A model generated the notes under the pieces. That model was not told the DNA's origin, searched no databases, and saw only the letters and a program-made list of their open reading frames with translations. Positions 39,601-51,600 of a stretch of DNA of 64,000 nucleotides are shown here, in pieces (the first letter of the stretch is position 1; every line of letters begins with the position of its first letter). Source of the DNA: Notospermus geniculatus. Its lineage: Eukaryota; Nemertea; Pilidiophora; Heteronemertea; Lineidae. The stretch is from the NCBI GenBank assembly GCA_002633025.1, contig NMRB01001312.1:31064-95063 (forward strand). Reading direction: 5' to 3'. The translations under genes were made by a program, and so were the position numbers.

Positions 39601-42600
39601 ACTACACGTTCGGAACTTCCGAAGGCAACTGCTCGGCAATTTCCGTAGATACTCGCATTTCCCCTCGGACACAAGTCCAAGGCAGCCATCTTGAACGCGC
39701 AACGATCGCTGCCCATTTGTGAGAATTCAGATGCGGTCACCTCATCACACCTGCGCATGAACTAAATAGGTCGCATAAAAACGTTGCGTTATTGATCAAT
39801 AATTGGCAGATTGGGTGAGATACCGGTAAGTTTATATATAATATGCCTCAACTTATTGAGCAAGTACGGTTGAACATCTTAACGGGCCAAAATTCGGCGA
39901 AAATAGTCCCACGGCGGTCACGTGGGTTTGATGATAAACAACATGGCTGCCTTGGACTTGTGTCCGAGGTGAAATGCGCCGCCCAGTGACAGATAGCAGT
40001 TCGCCTCAGGTCGTTCCGAATGGTAACTACAGCGTCACAACGTCCCGTACTCATTCCATGACATCTTGATTTGAGACGACGTCATGATCGCTGAAACAAG
40101 TGGAGGTTTTTCGAGTGACGTCATGGCGTTCAGAATGGGGCACGGGACGTCGTGACGCTGAAGGCCTAGCTAGCTACCAGTCAGGTGCTGCGCTCTATTG
40201 GAGTGATAGTCTATTACCCTATACCTATGTAAGGGGTCGTACATCATTTTCACGAGCGTACAAACCGTACCGGGGAGGGGTTAGGCCCCTGCGAACGCTT
40301 TTTCAGATTTATAAAAAAATGATGATCATCAGCACTGAATACGAATTGAGTGCAGTACGTATTTTGTGCGCATCCCACTGCGGCTAGCTCTTGTCGCGTT
40401 ATCAATGCATAACAATGGCTGACCCAAATTCAATTGTGACTGATTACGGGAAGTTGTTTGAGTTTGCCAGTGGCCAGCAACTGCTGTGCACAAAAAACCT
40501 TCTAGTGAGTACATGAGCTACATCAACGTTAACTTGTTTGTCCGTTCGGAGGCAGGAAACCATGAGAAAATCTTGCGTGAGGGGTAGTTGGAGTGGAAAA
40601 CTTTATCTGAAGAGACTCGCTGGGACCTGCATCCCTCTGGACAACCATCATTTTCCAAAAATGGTTTGTATACTTTTGGAGGGGGTGGGGTGGGGCCTGG
40701 GGGGTCACTCCCCATGAGGTGTGTAGCACATCAGTGTGCCAAAAATTGCGGGTAAAGTGGGGTTTTCGAGCCACAATGGCGGGTCCCGCACGGGGCCGAA
40801 TAAGCCCCCCTATTTCACCCATAACCCCGCAGAAAGCCCATGGGAATACATAAAAAGACACATTCCCCCCGCCTTAAGCCCTCCCCTGCCTGGTGTGGTC
40901 CATGTGTCCCACAAAAAGCCCTTTAAAACATCTTTCCCCGTGCGTCAATTTACCCAGCCATTAGGGGTGGGGATTGCAGAGTACCCAGCTGTAGGGGGTG
41001 GGGATTGAAAATTGCTGTTACCAGCTGAAAGGGGCTTATGAAAAAAGTGGAATACACTGATGTGCAACACACTTTATGGGGAGTGACCCCCATAAAGTGC
41101 TGAAATGAGTACTGTCTGTACGCTCGTGAAAATGATGAAAATGATGGATGACCCCTAATGAAAGGGGAAACTGGAGAAAAGTAGCTGTGTTCTCACTAAA
41201 CCTGTAGATCGATCTGGAACTCGGGCAATTCGAATTATCTGGATATTGTTTATTTGTTTCAGAGTTACAGGTAGATCACGTTGATGCTGCTTCACCGAAA
41301 ATGGTGAGCCCGGTGTCGCCAACACCCCCTGGACCACACTTTGAGAGTCTTGAAGTGATAGAGAAAATCAGGACAGAGCTTCATGCACCTAATGCAGCAC
41401 CATATTTCATGTATACAAGGGTACCATGGCAACTGTATGTTCGAAAAGAGGTAAGCATGTTGGTACAATTGTTGGCCAGGGTTTTCGGTAACCTGAGCTC
41501 CCGGGTCAAATATGCATGAATCCATCATCTGACGCACGACCAAGAAGCCACCTAAGTCAAACTGACGCAGCTGAATTGTATTAGTTGACGCCCCAAATAC
41601 AATGCAATGCATATACAACTCACTCCTTTATAATTTGACCCATTGACCCGCGGTTTTATCGCAGACGCATCCATTCTTCACGCTTAGAATTCTTCGCCGC
41701 ACGCCAAAATCAAGTCGCCCAGACCCACATGTCATGTTACATGTAGTAGAGAGAGCGTGGTAATGAATGTTAATGTATGAGCTCCATCACTAAGTGGTTC
41801 AAACTGGGCGATTGAAATGCCATCTTCAGGCAAACACGTGTATTTTTAGTTCGTCCACGTGTGCTCAAGTCGTGAAGATGGCATTGCGATCACCATAGAC
41901 TGATTCCTCTCTGTGACGGCATCACATTCATTGAAACTGTGATGACACCTCAAAAGTCATAATATGACAAAGTGACCCCCCAAATTGAAGTATGACCCTT
42001 GGATCAAAAGCACCCTGGGTCATTGACCTTGACCAAAATGCTCTACCGAAAACCCTGGTTGGCTATAGTCTTTTCTCTAGTCTTTTCTAGAGTTTCAGAT
42101 TGTGAAGTTCCAATTGAAAAAGACCCCGGTTGGGGTCGAAAATTCGTGAATTCTGGAGATTGACTTCTTGCTTATTATCGTTGGCTATAGATAAGATATC
42201 ATAGTGCATTAATTGGTACAGCTATGAGATGGGAGAACTGGTACCGGTATTGAACATTTTTAACACCATGGTCTTCTTATTTTTTAGTTTTTCTCTCCTG
42301 CTGAGAGGCTGGACAACCCGGTGGCCTTGACCCTTGTCTTCTGCCAAATCGTCCAGGACATTTACATTCATCCTTGCATTCGCATCAGCAAGGATGAACG
42401 GGTACGGATGAGGAGTTTACTTGGTAAGGGACATATTGCTTTCAAAGTCTTGTGGACCTATCTGACTCATAGGCCATTCGTTTACTTCCACGAGCTAGCT
42501 CGGAACAGACTCTACACCGTTCGTTTACACCGGAACTGCGTCATCGGGGCTTCCTCGGACCAGGCGCGACTAGCCCTACCCGCCGAGGTGGGCTTCTCAT

Positions 42601-45600
42601 GGAACCTTCCCAGGATGCATTGTTTCAAAATGGCGGCAACGTTAGGGAATGTTACTGTGTGGACAGTGACAAATTTATCGTCTGTGGCCGCCATGATGGT
42701 TTCCCCAAGGAAGGCACGAGACCGTTCGATTACTGGCTGTTGTGCGCACGCTCAGCTTGTTCCTTCCGGGCATGCCCGAGGAAGTAATCGAACACGCTAT
42801 CAGGGTCATATTTACCTACATGTATCTGTGCATTATAAAATAGGTAGAGTGCAAAAGGATATGATGTAGATCATTAATGAAATGGTCCTGTCCTGGCACC
42901 ATTTGATGGTGTAAATTAGGCCTACCAGAAGAATGAAAGACATTTATGTTAGAAAGTCGAAATGTTCCATGATCTTATGATCATGGTCAAAATTTTGGCA
43001 GATAATTATATCTAGATACATTATTCACACCAGAACATTGTACCAGGTAGTGTTCACATGATATGGGCCGAAGGGTATACGGTAAAAAAGGTAAAATAGG
43101 TATGGTAAAAAAGGTACTGGTAAAAAAGGTACTAGGTATTAAAAGTACTAGGTATTAGTACAGATTGTGCCAAGTGTGGTGTCAATCTTCATGATTTGGG
43201 TGCGGAAACTTATTAGGCCCTTTACCGCTAATATTTATCCCTGCAAATGTAGGCTTCTTTAGGCCATTCACGAACATTTAGGACAATATTACGAAAATAT
43301 TTCACTTAATGCGGGTGATCCACTGACTTGACGACGAGTTTACGATCAGTTGACGACTTGTTCACGACGGCAGTCGTGAACAAGTCGTCAACTCGTCGTC
43401 AACTAGTCGCAAACTGATCATAAAGAAATGACGTAACATTGAAGCTGATCCACCGAAAAAATACGTACTGCTACAGAGCAAACTTCACGACGAGTTGACG
43501 ACTAGTTTGCGACCAAATCAAACATGTTTGATCTCGTCGTAAACTCGTCGCAAACTAGTCGTCAACAAATTTCAGTCGTGAACGAGTCGCAAACCCGTCG
43601 TGAACGAATCGTGAATGCTGATCCACCTGCCACGATTTTTCGTCGTCAACTAGTCGCAAACCCGTCGTGAACAAGTCGCCAACTGATCGTAAACTCGTCG
43701 TAAAGTCGGTGGATCACCCGCATNNNNNNNNNNNNNNNNNNNNNNNNNNNNNNNNNNNNNNNNNNNNNNNNNNNNNNNNNNNNNNNNNNNNNNNNNNNNN
43801 NNNNNNNNNNNNNNNNNNNNNNNNNNNNNNNNNNNNNNNNNNNNNNNNNNNNNNNNNNNNNNNNNNNNNNNNNNNNNNNNNNNNNNNNNNNNNNNNNNNN
43901 NNNNNNNNNNNNNNNNNNNNNNNNNNNNNNNNNNNNNNNNNNNNNNNNNNNNNNNNNNNNNNNNNNNNNNNNNNNNNNNNNNNNNNNNNNNNNNNNNNNN
44001 NNNNNNNNNNNNNNNNNNNNNNNNNNNNNNNNNNGAGGTCAAAGTTCAAAATTTAGGCATTTGGTGGCGCGTTTCATAACTGCTTGGGCTATTGACTTGA
44101 AACTTGGTACATACATGTATACACCCCTATGTCAGGTTACCAATGACACCACTTTTCGGTCCAATTCGATTCTCCGCTTGGCAACCAGGTGGCCAAAACC
44201 AAAGCTCAAAGTCCAGCAACTCCTGAACTGTACCTTGATTGTCTCCAATTTTTTATCAGGCATGTCAGGTGCATCTAATGAGGATACATGACCCTGGAAC
44301 ATTTCGATTTAACATTTGTCATTTGTTTTTCTGGTACGTTCACCCAGGTGAGCACATGGTCCATGGACCATTTCATGTTTCATGCCTTGTGAGTCGTAAT
44401 CTGTAGTTCACAGAAACATGGAAAGTATTGTAAAGTATTTGGAATCTCCACAGGTTGTCGTAAAATATGGAATACGGAGCCTGAAATTGAACCAGTGAAA
44501 TTTTAGCAAGCCTCTTTAAAGCGGGTGATCCACTGTTGCGATTTTGGTCAGTGGCATGGTGGCGACGGGCTTGTGGTGAGGTCGTGGCAATCACCTCCGG
44601 TCGACCACAGGCAAAGTAGCAGTAACATCGCCGCAGTCGATCCGGTGTTGCGGCATTATCGCCGACAGGATTGCGGCAGAAATCTGATTTATGTTGCATT
44701 GGTTTCCATGAGGCCAGAATTTTTGCCAGTATGTTGGTAGACCCAAAAATAAGTGGTCTGATATTCATCATTTTTGACTCGTTTTCAGTGTGGAAATCAA
44801 GCGCCTGAAGTGCAGATGCTCGGCGTCAGTCACACGGGACTCAGGTTTGTCTCACGACAGAAGGATTACATTTACGATAATCTTCATGTCCTGGATCACA
44901 TCAGATTTGAGGAAATCATTGACGTTGCTACTCCAAGGCCAAGCACTCTTATTCTTAAACTGAAGAAGAAGTCATACATGCTTTACTCACATCGGGTAAG
45001 CCAAATAGTCTCGTGTCCTGTATAAATGCCCTAAGGCTGGGTTTACATAGAGCGTGTCGATACACGGAAGACACGCTACGGTATGCGTAGATATTACGAC
45101 ATGCCAACACAGTGGTTTACATAGGCCTTCATCTTGTGTCTATCATTTGACACGATGCTTCGAATTTTGGCATTATTTTCATAGGTATCATGCATTTCGT
45201 GATGCAGATAAGAAAAGATGTGATATTTGATTAGGAAACATCCTAAAATGCCCATCTCCATACTTCGAAACAACGCAAGATCTTCCCACGAAGTCAGCAC
45301 ACGCGTAAAAGAACGAGCATGCTCGTTCTCTTCAAAATGTGTATATACTCCACTCTCTTCGTAACCCCATGCGTATAGACGAAGGTAAACGGCAGATTGG
45401 AAAATCCATTGTCAGTTACTCAACACATGCGTATGTCAATGTACCGTGTCGAGTGATCGTGTTTCGTGTGGTTCTATGTAAACCCAGCCTAATGGAAATG
45501 CATTGGAAGCGAAAATTTTTCCGCTGCACTTCCTGTATAATCAGGGGTAGCGAAAAGTGCATGTTGTGCCACTGTGCTCCCTTCCTTATGCAAAGTCTAC

Positions 45601-48600
45601 CAGAAAGTGCATGCAGTTAGCGCCAAGGAGTGCTTCGCTTCAACGCGCGTCACTGCACTGCGCTTCCTGTGTAAATAGAGCCTAACACAGGTGGTAAAGT
45701 AAGCTGTGCTTCGTAGGGTGCTCGAGATCCAATCACATCCTATCCAGAAGATTCACAAACATGTCCTTGGTAATGAGGAACCGGAGTGCCGTTTATCCCG
45801 ACAGGTCGGCGCTGCGAGCAGTGCGACCGAAGCGACGTCATTGACGTTGTTTTAGTGTTGATGTTACGTCATGAAAAAAATCAGCTGTACATTTTCTACA
45901 GGAATAATGAGATAAAGACGTTGCCATTATCACCATCCCATTTCTTCATTTTAAGGAAAAAAGCAGCGAAAAATGCAGAAATTTTCATCTGCTACAAGAT
46001 GATGTAAATTTTCATACTAGGCGACCAAAACAAAAGGGTTGTTTTCACGCCAGAAATAAATGGAAATAACGTTTGAAAAAAGAAAGTGCGGTCGCACCGC
46101 TCATAGCGCCATGTCGTGACGTTTAGTTCCTCCGGTTCCCCATTTGGAACCTGGCAATAAATTCTACATTCCTGTATTCCTCTAAAGGGTTAATGTGATC
46201 CCTAAAAACACGAATTTGATGTAATTGTCTCTCCGCTGCTAAATCATTTGCCTCTTTCTGAGCCAGTTCGAAGATATCAAGGACGTCCACCCTGCAGAAC
46301 AATTGAATGCTAGACTCTTGGACTGGTTAAACACACAAAAAACAACCTCCTACCCATGTTTTGCGGGTTCCTTTGTTCGGAATCAAACGATTAACCACGT
46401 TTCAATGTCAAGTGCTATGATAATAATAATAAAAAGTGAACTTTACTTAACTGTTTCAGGCAAACCGAATAAAGAGAATGGTGGATGCTTTCTGTATTGA
46501 TTTGGAGAAGGTTTGTAATCTCAGAGACTCATGATGCCTTATTTGTAGGCCTGTAGTGCTGAGGCCTAAGCTCTGCCTAGGCCGTTCATATTATCCACTA
46601 TTAGCTGTAGATCACAAACCGCCTACAGCAGGTGAATTTGTCTGCTTGATTGGCCTGTGGTGTTGTTCCATTTATCTCAAGATTTACATAATCCAACTTA
46701 ATGCTTGAACTTCTCTTCTGAACAAACAAGATTTTGCAGGTTCTATTTTGAGATGCATTTCTGGAAGGAATATCAAGTACAAACAGCATAAGTTTGGCAT
46801 GCAACTTAGTTGGAATGAACATACCTCATATAGGCCTATAATACTAAGTGGCGTGAGACTACAGAAACGCATTTGTGTTTAAGAGGAATGACTGGTCACT
46901 GGAGTTATGAATATCACTGGATTCTTATTTGATAGACAACTTGTTTCTTATTTGACAGACAACTTGTAACATACATGCTGTGTCCAATCTGTTCATGAAA
47001 ATCCAGTTATCTGATGATAGTATTCTAGTGGGCATGAAATAACAACAGGTTTCTCAGGTGAAAGACATACCTTCCTACCGGACTCAAACCCACAGGCCCT
47101 CGCATAAGGCATCAGTATTCTAGTAGTGTAAAGCTGAGTCATAGATTTTGACGACCGGTATGCCTCATGGCCTAAATTACACCTTTCCTCCACAGGGAAC
47201 AGTGTACGTGAAGGCAATTAAGGATTACATCACAAGGGAATCGACACTGTTGAGTTTCAAGAAGGATGACATCATCAAGGTGACGAACAAGGATATGCAT
47301 TTAGATAGAGGTGAGAGTGATGAGCCCATAATATGTCATCAGCATCTCTAGCGTCCAATGGAAATACCTAGTATGTCACATTTTGTTGTTTTCGAGAGAA
47401 ATGGGTTTATGTGGAATGACAACTTGGAAGTGTTTTGTTGTGGAAAACACTCCTAATTAAAAATATGTCATACAGCAGGATTAAATGCAATTTGCTGTGC
47501 TTTACCTCTGATTTCATGCTGAATTTGCAAAGGTAAAAACGTAGTAAGTCACAATTCTGATGACTTAGACGTAAAAACCGAATAAGTGCACCACTGTCTT
47601 TCCGAGGCTTTGGCGAACATTTTGCAAACAAAAACTGTTTATTATGATGAAACAATACCTAGTAAGTACGAATTTGGCCTTAACTCATTTTTTCCAAAAA
47701 TGTGACTTACTAGGTATTTCCATTGGACGCTAGATCTGTTCTCTTGAGTCTGGATTATTTGTGACATAGAACTATACAGACCACAATTGACATACGGTAC
47801 CAACGCCCTTGTGTATTTTGCACGTGTTTCCCCAATCATACACCTTCCTCATAGGCGATGTAATCATATAGTGTGGACACCTTCAAACTTATGAAAAGTT
47901 TGTCTTGAAACTCAGCAAGACTCGTGACCCAAGACAATCGTTTCATGTTGCAATGAGTTGCATAATGTGGGAAGGGCATGCAGAATGGGCGTATTCAACT
48001 TACATGAATTTAGGGATGTCAGTTGTGACCTGGGGCCTGTTTCATAAAGTGATATTAAGCTAATGGTACCTTTAACCCAATGGAAAATGCATTGGCTGGT
48101 ATTCATAAAAGCTACATGTAGCAAATGCGTTTGCTTGAGATTTGACCAGCAATGTCCAATGTAAATGTACTACAAACCTTGAAGTAAAAGCATTTGCTAG
48201 CTTTTATAAATACCAGCCATTGAGTTAATGGCACCATTAGCTTGAAGTTACTTTATGAAACAGGCCCCTGTATTCTCTTCTTAAACTATTTTTTCTTAAT
48301 CATTATTTTCCGTAATAGGCCTACTTGTGTCTTAAATATGCTGTGATTTTCTTAGGTTGGCTGTTTGGTTCCCGCGATGGCCGTGCTGGCATGTTCCCCA
48401 ACGAGTGTGTGGTAAACTTGGCTAGACATGAAGTGACACGAACCAACAGCTTGTTGAACAAAGTAAGTATGTTTCACAACTTTGTAGTTAACATTTCTGA
48501 AAGTTAAGGTGGCTATCCACGGGAGAGTTTTCTTGCAGAAGTTGGCTCTCCGAGAGTAACTGGCACGTGGAAGGCACTCGGTGAGTAACTGTCAGAGAGT

Positions 48601-51600
48601 AACAGAGAAGTGTCGAAAGTTTCTCGCAATGCTAATTATGTCATGTGGACGGACCTGAAACAGATTATGTCACTGAGAGTTGTTTACCTATCTGAGAGTG
48701 CTCGCAGTGAATAGAACATGTTCTATTCTGGCGAGCGACTCTCGACAGGAATTGTAATGAGCTATCCAACTGTTGGTGTGCCGGTAAATACTCTCAAGTG
48801 GAAATGCCAACAGAAAGTTGCTCTCAAGAAAAACCCGTGAAGCCTGACGAACAGGTCACAGAGAGTGACTCTCGACATGTTCCACTCTCACTTGGAATGC
48901 TCCAGGATTTTTCGCTCGAGAGAACCGTGCGAGAAAATCTCGACATTTACTCTCCCGTGGATAGGCACCTTTATGATGTGAGCAACTTCTGCAAGTTGGT
49001 GGTCGTGGATTTCTTGTCCAGGACTTTTATCATCAAAGGACTGCCTCATCACAGGCAGGACACTAGGCGGGCCGAGGGTGATATTGCACGTAGACTCTGG
49101 CAGGGTTGTTGCAAAAAGTGCAACAACTAACGTGCACAGTGGTGAAGGCCCATTGGTTTGTGGCAACTGCAATGAGGAACCCGCCCTGCGGTTTATCCCG
49201 ACAGGTCGGCGCTGCGAGCGATTGTACCGAAACGACGTCATTGACGTTGTTTTAGGTGTTGACGTTGCGTCATGAAAAAATTTCCTGTACTGTACATTTT
49301 TCTACAGGAAGAATGACACAAATGGCGTTGTCCTTATCGCTATCGGATCTCTTAATTTTAAGAAAAAAAGGAATGAGTTTAAAAGAAAATTTCATCTGCT
49401 ACACGATGATGTAAGTTTTACTGCCATGCGACCAATGCAAATGGTTTATTTTCACGCCAGAAATAAATGGAAATAACGTTAGAAAAAAGAGATTTCGGTC
49501 ACATCGCTCGTAGCGCCACGTTGTGACGTTAGTGCGAGGGTTCCTCATTATCGCACTGCAAAATGCACTGTAATCCGGTTTTGGTGTGTGCGCACCTTCA
49601 GCCATGAGTGCATGGCAAAATTATTAGTGACAAATTGGTATTGAATGTTAAATCTGTGGCAGAGTGTAGGTACAGTCAAGTAGCCTACCTTTCACTATTA
49701 ACTGATTCTTTACTTTGATGATTTTAACATTTGTGAGGCGGTTTGGGAGAACTCATTGGATGTCGCATTTGGTGAAGCCATGCATTTCAATAGAGGACGT
49801 GCAGCACCGATTATGACGTCACCGCGATGTCGGGATGCCGCCATTTTGGACGGCACGTCCAACGCATTCGTAGCGTCAGATGCCGTCCAAAATGGCTGAC
49901 GTGCGAATTATGACGTCAATGATAACGTCACGTGCACATGGTCTATAGCTGAAATGTACTACCGTAACACTGGTAAACAGTAGCAGATTGTTGATCATTC
50001 AACAACATCTGATGGGTTTTCCTAGACCAGGGGCGGATCCAGAATCAATGGAAAGAGGGGGCACAACCAATGCACATCGTGGAAAACCTCGGTCAAATTT
50101 TAACATCTTTTCAAAATTTCGAAATTTCCCGGTCAATTTCAAAGATTTTCCACAAAATAGAGGGGGCACGGGCTGGGTGTGCCCCCCTTGGATCCGCGCC
50201 TGTAGACCGCCACACATTTACCAGTACTGTTTATATTCCAGGCCTTTTCCACGCCAAATATCCCAACACAGGTGCCTACAAGAACAAGGGTAAGTCCAAA
50301 TCAGTGATCCCCAAGAGTATAGAAAGGAGGATGGTAACGCCGATTTCTAAGATCAACTTTTTAAATTTTACATGTATGGTACATGCTGACTCTAGCTTTC
50401 GACACTATACGGTGTCATGATAAGACCTTTCTCCTGTGACCTTTAACTCAACTACTCTCCATTCCAGTTCCCAGTGGCGCAAGGTTTATCAACGATAGCT
50501 CCGCAACGGCTGGGCCGAATTTGGCATACCATACATCAATCGATTTGTCTTTTTTGGCACTACAGCCATCATCACTGTCATTTTCCCACAAAAGTGACCG
50601 AAAAAAGGTCCTTCACAAATCACAGTTTGTGTTGACGGCCGAAATGGTTGCCATTTTGAAATGACGCAATGCATCGCGCACGTGTAAACTGCACTGAACA
50701 CCATGGCGAAATGAAATGGGTTTTGAGAAAGGGATCTGTTATGTCGGCCTTGCGCGAAAAATGAAGATAGCAGAAAGATACCGGCAAGAAAGACAAGTCG
50801 ATTGACGTATGTTTCGTCAAATTTGACCCAGCCATTGCGGAGCTATCGTTGATAAACCTCGCGCCACTGGGAAGTGGAATGAACTGTAGTGGGGGTATCA
50901 TTGTGATTGCACCACAATCACTGTTCATGGGCTAGTGATAAAAGCCGAAATGAAATCATCGAAATGGGACTCCCAAGGAATTTGAGAATTAACCTAGGCC
51001 TATTAAGTGTCATTATGTTGCAGACGTATGCTTCCGCCTTGAAATTGACGTTCTTTCGACATACCACACAAAATCAAATTGAATTATTATTTCAAAATCA
51101 ATCACAATCATCATGTACGAAATTCCCTTCGGTGCTCCTCAAGCTACCGCCAGTTTTTGTTCTGCGTTTTCTTCAATCATTCGGTTGGTACATAAAGCAA
51201 GCGTCAATGTCGGCAGATTCTACGTTAACCACTTAAATATCGGTATTACAAACAATAAGACAATAAATTGAAAATAAATTGACGCAAATCATGCCCATTT
51301 CGCTGATTTCATTTCGTTTCGTTTCGTTCCGGGTTTTATCACTAACCCTGTTCATGTAGGCCTAGTTGAGAAGTGTCCTGGATACGAAGTGATCAATTTG
51401 GGTCAGAACTTTGCTGTCCATAAGTTAAAAGGGAATTTCACCATATGGCCATTTCAGTCGTTAGATGGCAGTATACGAGATGACATGAGCATTCGTAGCA
51501 ACAGCAGCACTATTCCACCAGACGGAAAATACTCCATGATGGAGTTCGCCATCCTACATTTCCGTGAGTCTCTCAGCAAGTACGAGATGTTACGGAAGGA

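Larger units (their letters stand above)
49735..50217. mobile_element. MITE, GGCGGTCTAGGAAAA family, with two nested elements
   Basis: Starts TGTGAGGCGGTTTGGGAGAA, resumes AGCTGAAATGTACTACCGTA at 49945 and ends TAGACCGCCACACA at 50217. Interrupted at 49793-49943 and at 50028-50202. Ends 24 bp before the exon at 50242. Confidence 0.8.

Noticed and set aside
41301-41519. Start codon of a separate gene at the ATG in this frame
   Set aside because: It is internal to the exon 41263-41450, which is in phase with its neighbours and homologous to myosin XV.
42321-42869. 182-codon + strand open frame running past the exon at 42288
   Set aside because: Overlaps the true FERM exon and then continues through the donor into intronic sequence; the part after 42423 has no homology.
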